Assembly: GCA_002389705.1 (NCBI GenBank) | Contig: DGQJ01000225.1 | Coordinates: forward strand, 1 to 7,270 | Direction: 5' to 3' | DNA from: Bacteroidales bacterium UBA4417 | GTDB taxonomy: Bacteria; Bacteroidota; Bacteroidia; Bacteroidales; UBA4417 | Length of the DNA: 7,270 nucleotides | Shown here: positions 1-6,200 of the stretch, piece by piece | Layout of the letters: each line of letters starts with the position of its first letter | Position numbering within the stretch: the first letter of the stretch is position 1 | Made by a program: the position numbers and the translations under genes | Notes under the pieces: model-generated | What the model was told of the DNA's origin: nothing | Database searches by the model: none | What the model saw: the letters and a program-made list of their open reading frames with translations, nothing else

Positions 1-1265
1 GCACCCTCGGGTACACCCATCAGGTAATTCTGTTGCTGTTCCGCACTCGACCACAACTCGCGGGTAAAAGGCACCCATGTGGGATCAAGCAAATGATAAC
101 GCCCGTCGGCCTTGCTTTTTACAACCGTAACACAATGGTTAAACTGGTCGGCCGGAATATAATCGATGCGTGAGCCGGCCATAGTCATTGCCGGATATGC
201 TTCAAAGCCTGCTGCCCTGAGCATGGTAATCAACATGCCGGCTTTATCTTTACACACGCCGCAGCGGTCGGTAAAGTTCATTTCGCCCCGGTGCAGGGTA
301 TAACCTTCACCTTTGCCCATGCTTACCCCCAGGTAACGAATTTCGTCGCCGGCCCAGTGGGTGAGTATGGTAATTGAATCGTTCTCGGTGCGTGCATTTT
401 TCAGCAGTTCCTTTACTTTCGCGCGGATATCGTCAGTTGCTTCAAAACTTTTATACTCCTCGTTAACATTGTAAAACCAGGTGCTTTTCGATTTCCAGTC
501 GGGGCTGGTACTCATCAATAATTTGGTGGCTACATCCGAAGGGTCAACCGAGCGCGGTTCGCCCCTGAACGGCATAATATCTTTTTTTGTAAAAGTGTAC
601 ACCAGCCTGTCGCCGCTGCGCCACATTTTCGAACCAACTTCGCCGTTATACACCTCATACTGCAGAATTTTGGTGTCGGGTACACTGATCTGGTACGCCT
701 TTATCATCACAGGATCGGTACTGTAAAAAGGAACAATATCATAAAAATGGCCTTTCATCGGTGGGATGTACCTGTCGTCGTCGTTCCCGCCCTGTAGCAG
801 CGCATAGGTAAAACCTTTTCTGTAAAGATATACTTCAACGGCATCGCCGGGTTCAAGCCGGCCGATTTCTATCATTTTTTCGCGGGCGCCCCAGTATATG
901 GCACGGGCAGGCTGCGGATAATCGAGGACCTTGCTTGTATCTACTGCAGTTTGGGTTCCATCGGCATGATAAATCGTTACACCCCTTATTTCGGACCAGG
1001 CCGAAAGCGGATCGTAATCAAATTTTATCACCGACAAACTTTTTGCACCTTCGGGTGTAAGCACTTTGTACAGGCGATGGATGAAAGAATGGCTGAGACC
1101 GGTCTCCATCATCTTAACCGTTGTACTGTCGAATACTACCAGCACATTCGACCCCGGGTAACTTTTTTTGTCGCCGGCTTTTTTCAGCAGGTCGGAGTAA
1201 GGCCCGGCAAATACACCCCATACTGATGTAAGTGCCAGCAGGATTATCAGCGATATTTTTTTCAT
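1..1265 (-). CDS. Secreted DUF3857 / transglutaminase-like protein, 3' end cut by window edge
   Basis: The minus strand reads openly from an ATG at 1265 to the left edge, giving about 421 residues with no stop; the C-terminus is missing. It begins MKKISLIILLALTSVWGVFA, a standard signal peptide with probable cleavage after residue 20, so the protein acts in the periplasm or outside. Residues about 40-240 fit the beta-rich DUF3857 domain and about 270-415 a transglutaminase-like fold. A full papain-like triad is visible: Cys338 in CGVCKDKA, His377 in FNHCV and Asp394 in LLDPTW. Family members are common in Bacteroidota; their substrates are mostly unknown, and the fold may act as a peptidase, a cross-linker or a peptide-binding module. 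No Shine-Dalgarno sequence precedes the start. TACCTTTA on the minus strand (1295-1302) is a near match to the -7 element, but no good -33 partner is seen. The family call is firm; the biochemical activity is not known. Confidence 0.9.
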   Translation of the reverse strand, partial: MKKISLIILLALTSVWGVFAGPYSDLLKKAGDKKSYPGSNVLVVFDSTTVKMMETGLSHSFIHRLYKVLTPEGAKSLSVIKFDYDPLSAWSEIRGVTIYHADGTQTAVDTSKVLDYPQPARAIYWGAREKMIEIGRLEPGDAVEVYLYRKGFTYALLQGGNDDDRYIPPMKGHFYDIVPFYSTDPVMIKAYQISVPDTKILQYEVYNGEVGSKMWRSGDRLVYTFTKKDIMPFRGEPRSVDPSDVATKLLMSTSPDWKSKSTWFYNVNEEYKSFEATDDIRAKVKELLKNARTENDSITILTHWAGDEIRYLGVSMGKGEGYTLHRGEMNFTDRCGVCKDKAGMLITMLRAAGFEAYPAMTMAGSRIDYIPADQFNHCVTVVKSKADGRYHLLDPTWVPFTRELWSSAEQQQNYLMGVPEG

Positions 1266-1460
1266 AACAACGGATTTTAGCTTTTTTCGAGGGATAAAGG
1301 TATAAATTGCTTTCATACAGGAATTAAAAATAAAACATATTTATTAAAATTTTTTATAAAGTCTGCCGGGGCACTAACTGTCGGAGTTATAAAGTGAATG
1401 ATTTGAATGCAATGCGGTATCAATAAACCAGGCCTTCAGTGCATTGCAATATAGGGTTGC

Positions 1461-1488
1461 AAAAAAAAGCCGGTTCGTGTAAACCGGC
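1461..1488 (-). terminator. Rho-independent terminator after the desaturase gene
   Basis: On the minus strand a 7-bp perfect stem (GCCGGTT at 1482-1488 pairing with AACCGGC at 1469-1475, loop of 6) is followed directly by eight T residues (1461-1468). It lies about 60 bases after the desaturase stop codon, in the right orientation to end that transcript and to separate it from the DUF3857 gene downstream on the same strand. Confidence 0.8.
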
Positions 1489-1546
1489 ATCTGAAAAGAA
1501 AATGTCTAATATTTTGTTTGGCCCAGGTACCACCTGATCGGCAGTA

Positions 1547-2563
1547 TCAGGCCCTGGCTATTTTCAGGTCTTTAAATCGTATCAGTTTGCCCGCTTTAGT
1601 ATCCCATAATTTCAAATTGACATACGAGAAGCCTTTCAGGAAAGGAATGGGTTTGATGTTGCTGAAAAGCTCATTTTCGGCATGGCATTTCGCGAGCCGG
1701 TAATTCGGGATTTTGGAACTCAGGTGATGAATATGGTGAAAGCCGATATTGCCCGAAAACCATTGCAATACCTTCGGGAGTTTGTAATACGAACTTCCAT
1801 GCAATGCCACGGTTTTAAAATCCCACTCCTGTTCGGTATACCAATGAGTGCCATCGAACTGGTGCTGCAGGTAAAAAAGATAAACCCCGCCTATTGAAGC
1901 AAAGTACATGACCGGAATTTGTATCAGCAGGTAAGCTTTCCAGCCGATGGTAAGGCACAGCGTGGTAGCCAGCAAGGCAATTCCGGCATTGGTAGCATAA
2001 ACGCTGATTTTATCTTTCCGTGTAAAGCTTTTCTTCGTAAACCTGTTGCCAACCAGGAAAAGTAAGGGCGCACCGAGTGCAAACATCACAATTGCATTTC
2101 TGAAAATCCGGTACGCAAGCTGTTTACGCTTTGGCAGCGCCAGGTATTCGTCGACCGTAAGGGTCCATACATCGCCAATACCACGTTTATCGAGGTTACC
2201 AACCGTGCGGTGATGTTGCAGGTGCGAATGATGCCAGCGGTGATAAGGCGTAAAAGCAAGAACTCCCAAAATAAAACCAATGGTTTCGCTCAGCGTTTTT
2301 GAACTGAAGAAGGAGCCATGCCCGCAATCGTGGAAAATAATAAACAACCTGACCAGGAAACCTGCCGAAACCAGGATAAGCGGAATCGTAATCCAGTAGC
2401 TATATTGCAAACTGAACACCATCAGTACCCAAAGCGCAACATATGGAACAAACGTGTTTATAACCTGCCACCAGCTGTGAAGCGTATCGCCGTTACGGTA
2501 AGGAGCAATTATTTTGACCCATTTTTCTTCGGAGGTCACCCTGTTTTTAACCTGTTCTGACAT
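1547..2563 (-). CDS. Membrane fatty acid desaturase (acyl-lipid / DesA-Des type)
   Basis: This 338-residue protein is a di-iron integral membrane desaturase that introduces a double bond into acyl chains of membrane lipids using O2 and an electron donor. All three histidine boxes are present: HDCGH at 78-82, HLQHH at 114-118 (inside a His-rich stretch from 108) and HHIHH at 276-280. Hydrophobic segments at about 35-76, 155-172 and 187-230 fit the usual membrane hairpins. The stretches NLDKRGIGDVWTLTVDEY and GSSYYKLPKVLQWFSGNIGF resemble Bacillus subtilis Des (a delta-5 acyl-lipid desaturase) as I remember it, and the length is similar. Regiospecificity cannot be read from sequence. The start at 2563 gives a normal N-terminus; no Shine-Dalgarno is seen, only an AT-rich leader. 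The gene lies 123 bases downstream of the cupredoxin gene on the same strand and ends at its own terminator. No fused cytochrome b5 or ferredoxin domain is present, so electrons must come from elsewhere. Confidence 0.93.
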   Translation of the reverse strand: MSEQVKNRVTSEEKWVKIIAPYRNGDTLHSWWQVINTFVPYVALWVLMVFSLQYSYWITIPLILVSAGFLVRLFIIFHDCGHGSFFSSKTLSETIGFILGVLAFTPYHRWHHSHLQHHRTVGNLDKRGIGDVWTLTVDEYLALPKRKQLAYRIFRNAIVMFALGAPLLFLVGNRFTKKSFTRKDKISVYATNAGIALLATTLCLTIGWKAYLLIQIPVMYFASIGGVYLFYLQHQFDGTHWYTEQEWDFKTVALHGSSYYKLPKVLQWFSGNIGFHHIHHLSSKIPNYRLAKCHAENELFSNIKPIPFLKGFSYVNLKLWDTKAGKLIRFKDLKIARA

Positions 2564-2597
2564 TCTGTTAATTAATTATTTTTTTATTCACATGGTA

Positions 2598-2618
2598 TGC
2601 CTGCTATTCTGCCAGGCA
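2598..2618. repeat. Short inverted repeat upstream of the desaturase start
   Basis: TGCCTG (2598-2603) and CAGGCA (2613-2618) form a perfect 6-bp inverted repeat with a 9-base spacer. It lies about 35 bases before the desaturase ATG on the minus strand. It could be a 5' leader hairpin or a regulator-binding site, or chance. On neither strand is it followed by a T run as expected of a terminator: the minus-strand T run precedes the stem. Confidence 0.3.
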
Positions 2619-2686
2619 AAAACCAGTAACCTGCATTATTCCCAATTGTATATTTCAGAACCAGGTCTCACGAGTCCAGTTTGCAA

Positions 2687-3301
2687 CTACCTGATTACGA
2701 TCTTCCTGTAAAAAGCAGCTTCACCATCATTTAATTTCAGGATGTAGGTGCCTTTGGGCAGATCGGCAGCGTTAATACTGAAAACATGCTGCTGTGCCAG
2801 CTCCGATTTACTGTAAACTTTTGCCCCGACCACGTTGAAAATCTCAAGGTCAAATTCCTTGCTCAGCCTGGAATTGTTAATCCTGAGCTGAAAGTTCCCG
2901 CTCGAAGGATTCGGGTAAACGGTTATCCCGTCTTTCTGTTCATTTTGTGCGATACCGGTTGTATTCAGTACAGTGATAGTGCCTTTCATTCCCAGCGAAG
3001 CATGAGGTGAACATACATAATAATGAGTGCCTACTGTGAGCTTATCAGCAGTAACTATTCCACCGCCAAATTCCAGCGAAAAACCACCCGGTAAAGGGGC
3101 GTTTCCACCGGAATCGAAGGTTGTCTTGCTTACTTCAACGGCGTTATGGCTGCCTCCAAGCTGAAAATTCACGTCATCGCCCAGGTTAATGGTAACAGCC
3201 GCCGGGCTGAAAGTAAAACCGGAGTTGGTAATGTTTACCGTTGCGCTGAAAACGGCTACGGTTAAAGAAATCATTCCAAACAATAGTATAGCTTTTTTCA
3301 T
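2687..3301 (-). CDS. Exported plastocyanin-like cupredoxin with T9SS type A sorting domain
   Basis: This 204-residue protein has three parts. Residues 1-20 are a signal peptide (MKKAILLFGMISLTVAVFSA). Residues about 21-112 are a cupredoxin domain with a complete type 1 copper site: His52 in SHN, then Cys97, His100 and Met105, with the C-x2-H-x4-M spacing of plastocyanins. Residues about 126-204 are a T9SS C-terminal sorting domain, opened by YPNPSSG and ending in a KGTYILKL strand plus a short basic tail (RKIVIR). The known route for such proteins is Sec export to the periplasm, then outer-membrane translocation with removal of the sorting domain, leaving a mature copper protein of roughly 10-11 kDa at the surface or secreted. 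Its role would be electron transfer or copper binding; the partner is unknown. Nothing nearby encodes an oxidase or a T9SS component. The start at 3301 is the first ATG of the signal peptide. No convincing promoter was found upstream. Confidence 0.9.
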   Translation of the reverse strand: MKKAILLFGMISLTVAVFSATVNITNSGFTFSPAAVTINLGDDVNFQLGGSHNAVEVSKTTFDSGGNAPLPGGFSLEFGGGIVTADKLTVGTHYYVCSPHASLGMKGTITVLNTTGIAQNEQKDGITVYPNPSSGNFQLRINNSRLSKEFDLEIFNVVGAKVYSKSELAQQHVFSINAADLPKGTYILKLNDGEAAFYRKIVIR

Positions 3302-3650
3302 GGTATCCCGATTGTTATATGATCCTACTCATCTGGCTTTTCGGTTGCGCCCCGTTTTAGTGTGGTTACAGGTCTCCACTTCTTCTTTCAATTAATACAG
3401 GTATAGTTTATTATCGCTCAATAAAACAGCGTTTAATAAAACAATTTTTAATTGCCTTTCAGAAAATAAACAAGGGTACAAATGGTTTTGTTCACAATAT
3501 CATACAGTTAACCCGAAATTTTCTGTGCGCTGAAAGCCCAGGATTACAACTTGTTACCCTTTACGGACCAGTTCATTAAAACAATGAATAAAAACCTGCA
3601 ATTCCGGATTCATTTTATACTTTTGACATCTCAATCTAATACGTTTCCCG
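3302..3650. other. Divergent intergenic region between cupredoxin and M64 peptidase genes
   Basis: This 349-base AT-rich stretch separates two divergent genes. I see no credible gene or RNA in it. It holds a -7 element for the peptidase gene (3618-3625), a spaced palindrome just upstream (TTCATT at 3572-3577, AATGAA at 3583-3588), and a 9-bp direct repeat AATAAAACA at 3420-3428 and 3435-3443. The last two may be chance in AT-rich DNA. No clear -7 element was found for the minus-strand cupredoxin gene. Confidence 0.6.
3596..3625 (+). promoter_or_regulatory. Bacteroidota-type promoter for the M64 peptidase gene
   Basis: TACTTTTG at 3618-3625 is a perfect match to the Bacteroidota -7 consensus TAnnTTTG, 25 bases ahead of the ATG at 3651. 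At the expected -33 position there is only CTG (3596-3598, spacing 19), not the usual TTG, so the upstream half is weak. The transcript would begin near 3632 with a leader of about 20 bases. Confidence 0.5.
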
Positions 3651-4922
3651 ATGATAAAAAATTTGCTTCCCCTCCTACTCCTGGCAATTTCATTGCAGTC
3701 GTTTGCCGGATTCGATGACCTGTTTTTAAACAAAACCCTCCGCATCGATTTTTACCATACCGGCAACAGCAAGCAGGAAATATTTTCTATCGACCAGCTT
3801 AAGTCAGAACCTTTTTGGGGCGGTTCACGCACCTCGCTGATGGATACACTTAACTATGGCGTCTATTATTTTAAGGCTTTCGATGCCAGCTCCGGGAAAT
3901 TGATTTACAGCCATGGGTACTGTTCATTATTTGATGAATGGCAATACACCGATGAAGCAAAAAAAACCACCAGGACTTTTACCGAAACCGCTATAATGCC
4001 TTTCCCGAAGAACGATGTAAGGCTTGAGTTTTACACCCGTAACCTGCTGGGAGTTTATGAGAAAAAGTTTGAGTACAAGGTCGAGGTGAAAAGTTACTTC
4101 ATTTCCGACGAACGGCAAATGGTGTACCCGGTGTACGATGCCCTGGTATCGGGCGATCCGGCCAAAAAAATAGATATCGTTATACTTCCTGAAGGTTACA
4201 CGGCCAAAGAGATGGATCGTTTTAAAGCCGATTGCGACAAATTTGCTGCAGGATTGTTTGCATTTGAACCCTACAGCAAAAACCGGGATAAGTTCAATAT
4301 CAGGGCAGTGCTGGCGCCTTCGGCCGAAAGTGGAACGGATATCCCAGGTGATAAGGTCTACAAAAATACCATTCTGAACAGTTCATTCTATACTTTCGAT
4401 TCGGAAAGATACCTGATGACAACCGATAACAAGAGTGTTCGCAACCTTGCTGCCAACGCACCCTACGACCAGATTTATATCCTGGTGAACAGCACCAAAT
4501 ATGGTGGCGGCGCCATTTATAACTATTATAATACTTCGGTTAACAGCAATGCCTCTTCGGCCAAAATATTTGTACACGAATTCGGGCATGGGTTTGCCGC
4601 CCTTGGCGATGAATACGATGATGGCTCTACTTCATTTAACGATATGTACCCGCTGAACCTCGAACCCTGGGAACCCAATATTACCACCCTTGTGAAGTTC
4701 GAAACCAAGTGGAAAGGGATGCTGCCTGCTTCAACTCCCATACCCACACCGCTTGAAAAAAGCCAGTCATTTCCGCTGGGTGTTTATGAAGGTGCAGGTT
4801 ACGTAACAAAAGGAATTTACAGGCCGGCACCCGATTGCCTTATGCGCACTTTCAGGGGCGACAAATTTTGCCCGGTTTGTTCGGCTGCCATTCAAAAAAT
4901 GATTGATTTTTATACCCGGTAG
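3651..4922 (+). CDS. Secreted M64-family (IgA peptidase) zinc metallopeptidase
   Basis: This 423-residue protein starts with a signal peptide (hydrophobic core LLPLLLLAISLQSFA, cleavage near residue 19). Residues about 20-150 match the beta-sandwich M64 N-terminal domain and about 155-423 the catalytic domain. The zinc motif HEFGH (309-313) is followed by GDEY (319-322), as in M64; His309 and His313 should bind zinc and Glu310 should be the general base. A conserved C-terminal block holds GAGYVTKGIYRP (381-392) and three cysteines (396, 407, 410). M64 is named for an IgA-cleaving enzyme of a gut Clostridium, but most Bacteroidota members have no proven substrate, so IgA cleavage should not be assumed. 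There is no lipobox cysteine after the signal peptide and no T9SS sorting domain, so a periplasmic location or another release route is likely. The gene stands alone, with its own -7 element and terminator. Confidence 0.92.
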   Translation: MIKNLLPLLLLAISLQSFAGFDDLFLNKTLRIDFYHTGNSKQEIFSIDQLKSEPFWGGSRTSLMDTLNYGVYYFKAFDASSGKLIYSHGYCSLFDEWQYTDEAKKTTRTFTETAIMPFPKNDVRLEFYTRNLLGVYEKKFEYKVEVKSYFISDERQMVYPVYDALVSGDPAKKIDIVILPEGYTAKEMDRFKADCDKFAAGLFAFEPYSKNRDKFNIRAVLAPSAESGTDIPGDKVYKNTILNSSFYTFDSERYLMTTDNKSVRNLAANAPYDQIYILVNSTKYGGGAIYNYYNTSVNSNASSAKIFVHEFGHGFAALGDEYDDGSTSFNDMYPLNLEPWEPNITTLVKFETKWKGMLPASTPIPTPLEKSQSFPLGVYEGAGYVTKGIYRPAPDCLMRTFRGDKFCPVCSAAIQKMIDFYTR

Positions 4923-4991
4923 AATCAAATCACATTTATTGGTAACTGTTTTATTTACAGATTTTAAGGAATGAAAAACCTAAAGGGCAGC

Positions 4992-5020
4992 GGCAGAAAA
5001 TGCTTCTGCCTTTTTCTTTT
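4992..5020 (+). terminator. Rho-independent terminator after the M64 peptidase gene
   Basis: GGCAGAA (4992-4998) pairs perfectly with TTCTGCC (5004-5010) across a 5-base loop, followed by TTTTTCTTTT (5011-5020). It lies about 70 bases after the peptidase stop codon and isolates that gene from ptb-buk. Confidence 0.88.
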
Positions 5021-5106
5021 GTCTGTATTCAGGAAATTTGAAATTTTTCATACAACAATTTTTGAGAAAACTATTCAGTATAATTCGGAAATGAATGGGA
5101 AATAAC

Positions 5107-5114
5107 TAATTTTG
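5107..5114 (+). promoter_or_regulatory. Bacteroidota -7 promoter element for ptb-buk
   Basis: TAATTTTG is a perfect TAnnTTTG match and is followed by CAGCC, a context I associate with strong housekeeping promoters in this phylum. About 20 bases upstream is TTC (5084-5086) rather than the consensus TTG, so the -33 half is imperfect. Transcription would start near 5121, giving a leader of about 65-70 bases before ptb. It sits after the peptidase terminator, so ptb-buk is probably transcribed from here. Confidence 0.6.
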
Positions 5115-5177
5115 CAGCCCTAAAAAGCCGGGGTTTTATATAATTTTTGGCGTTATAATCACAACCATAAAAATCAA

Positions 5178-5185
5178 AAGGAGGG
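5178..5185 (+). promoter_or_regulatory. Strong Shine-Dalgarno sequence for ptb
   Basis: AAGGAGGG ends three bases before the ptb ATG at 5189, with four bases between the GGAGG core and the start. It fixes the ptb start and is notable because no other gene start in the window has a recognisable Shine-Dalgarno sequence. Confidence 0.75.
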
Positions 5186-5188
5186 CAT

Positions 5189-6094
5189 ATGGCCATAACA
5201 AAATTAGAACAGATGTTTGATTTGCTGAAAAGCAAACCCAAAAAACGTATCTCAGTAGCTTTCGCAAACGATGCTCACACCATTGAAGCAGTTTACGCAG
5301 CCGTTGAAAAAGGAATTGTTGACGCCACGCTCACCGGCGACGAAGCTTTCATTAAAAAAATATGTGCCGAGCACAATATGGATGCCGGTAAAATGGAAAT
5401 CCTGCATGAGCCTGCCGAACTGAAAGCTGCTACGCTGGCCGTTCAGCTGATCAACGATAAAAAAGCTGATTTGCTGATGAAGGGATCGCTGAGTACCGAT
5501 AAATATATGCGTGCCATCCTTAACAAAGTTTCAGGCATTACCAACGAAGGCGCTGTTTTGTCGCATGTTTCCATCATGGAGTTTCCGTCGTATCACAAAC
5601 TGCTGACCATTGCTGATGTTGCCATTATCCCGGCACCGGAACTGAAACAAAAAATAAAAATGATCGATTACCTGGTGGGTGTTTCTAAAGCCATAGGTGT
5701 TGAAAAACCAAAGGTTGCCGTTATTGCTGCCACAGAGCAGATGCTTGCCGGTATGCCTGCATGTGTTGATGGCGCTATACTCGCCAAAATGAGCGACCGC
5801 GGACAAATACAGGGATGTATTGTTGATGGCCCGCTCTCGATAGATGCAGCTATTGACCAGGAATCGGTTCAGATTAAAAAAGTCACCGGCCCTGTGGCTG
5901 GCGATGCCGACTGCTTGCTTTTCCCCAATATTGAAGCCGGAAATGTTTTCTTTAAGACCGGAACCAAGTTAGCCGGTGCCGAACTTGCTGCCTATGTGGC
6001 CGGTGCCCGCGTTCCCTGCGTGCTCACTTCGCGCGGCGACAGTGCGCTTACCAAAACCTACTCCATTGCCCTGGCCGCTTTAATGGCAAAATAG
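5189..6094 (+). CDS. ptb: Phosphate butyryltransferase
   Basis: This 301-residue cytoplasmic enzyme belongs to the phosphate acetyl/butyryl transferase family and exchanges CoA of butyryl-CoA for phosphate, giving butyryl phosphate. Family motifs seen are LLMKGSLSTD (95-104), IVDGPLSID (211-219), a GDADCLLFPNIEAGN block (238-252) and TSRGDS (280-285). The length of about 300 and the VDGPL motif fit Ptb rather than the longer or differently marked phosphate acetyltransferases, and the butyrate kinase gene directly downstream supports this. The substrate could equally be isobutyryl-CoA or isovaleryl-CoA from branched-chain amino acids, as known for some Ptb enzymes; sequence alone does not decide. 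The start at 5189 is supported by the strong Shine-Dalgarno sequence. The gene has its own upstream -7 element and is 106 bases from buk, a gap that contains a stem-loop. Confidence 0.92.
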   Translation: MAITKLEQMFDLLKSKPKKRISVAFANDAHTIEAVYAAVEKGIVDATLTGDEAFIKKICAEHNMDAGKMEILHEPAELKAATLAVQLINDKKADLLMKGSLSTDKYMRAILNKVSGITNEGAVLSHVSIMEFPSYHKLLTIADVAIIPAPELKQKIKMIDYLVGVSKAIGVEKPKVAVIAATEQMLAGMPACVDGAILAKMSDRGQIQGCIVDGPLSIDAAIDQESVQIKKVTGPVAGDADCLLFPNIEAGNVFFKTGTKLAGAELAAYVAGARVPCVLTSRGDSALTKTYSIALAALMAK

Positions 6095-6105
6095 TTCAGG
6101 TATCA

Positions 6106-6161
6106 TAAAAGTCAGCTCAATGTAAGTTTCAGTAAAACAAAACACAACAGGCTGACTTTTA
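6106..6161 (+). repeat. Perfect 11-bp inverted repeat (stem-loop) between ptb and buk
   Basis: TAAAAGTCAGC (6106-6116) and GCTGACTTTTA (6151-6161) are exact reverse complements separated by 34 bases, beginning 12 bases after the ptb stop and ending 39 bases before the buk ATG. In RNA this would form an 11-bp stem with a large A-rich loop. No T run follows the stem, although its 3' arm contains TTTT, so it is not a standard terminator. Possible roles are partial termination, protection of the upstream ptb message from 3' exonucleases, or protein binding. Confidence 0.7.
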
Positions 6162-6200
6162 CGCTTAACCAACCAAACCCCGATAACCCACCAACAACAA

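Noticed and set aside
481..1226. Plus-strand open frames at 481-726 and 951-1226
   Set aside because: They lie opposite the DUF3857/transglutaminase gene, whose minus-strand reading has a signal peptide and catalytic triad; the plus-strand proteins have no recognisable features.
2514..2711. Plus-strand 65-codon frame covering the gap between desaturase and cupredoxin genes
   Set aside because: It overlaps the ends of two well-supported minus-strand genes, is rich in residues expected of random AT-rich DNA, and has no ribosome binding site or known motif.
3420..3443. Direct repeat AATAAAACA occurring twice, 15 bases apart
   Set aside because: Only 9 bases, low complexity and in an AT-rich region; too weak to call a repeat element or regulatory array.
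5120..5160. Second AT-rich stretch TATAATTTTTGG (near 5139-5150) as an alternative ptb promoter
   Set aside because: It matches TAnnTTTG less well than TAATTTTG at 5107-5114, which has the better flanking context.
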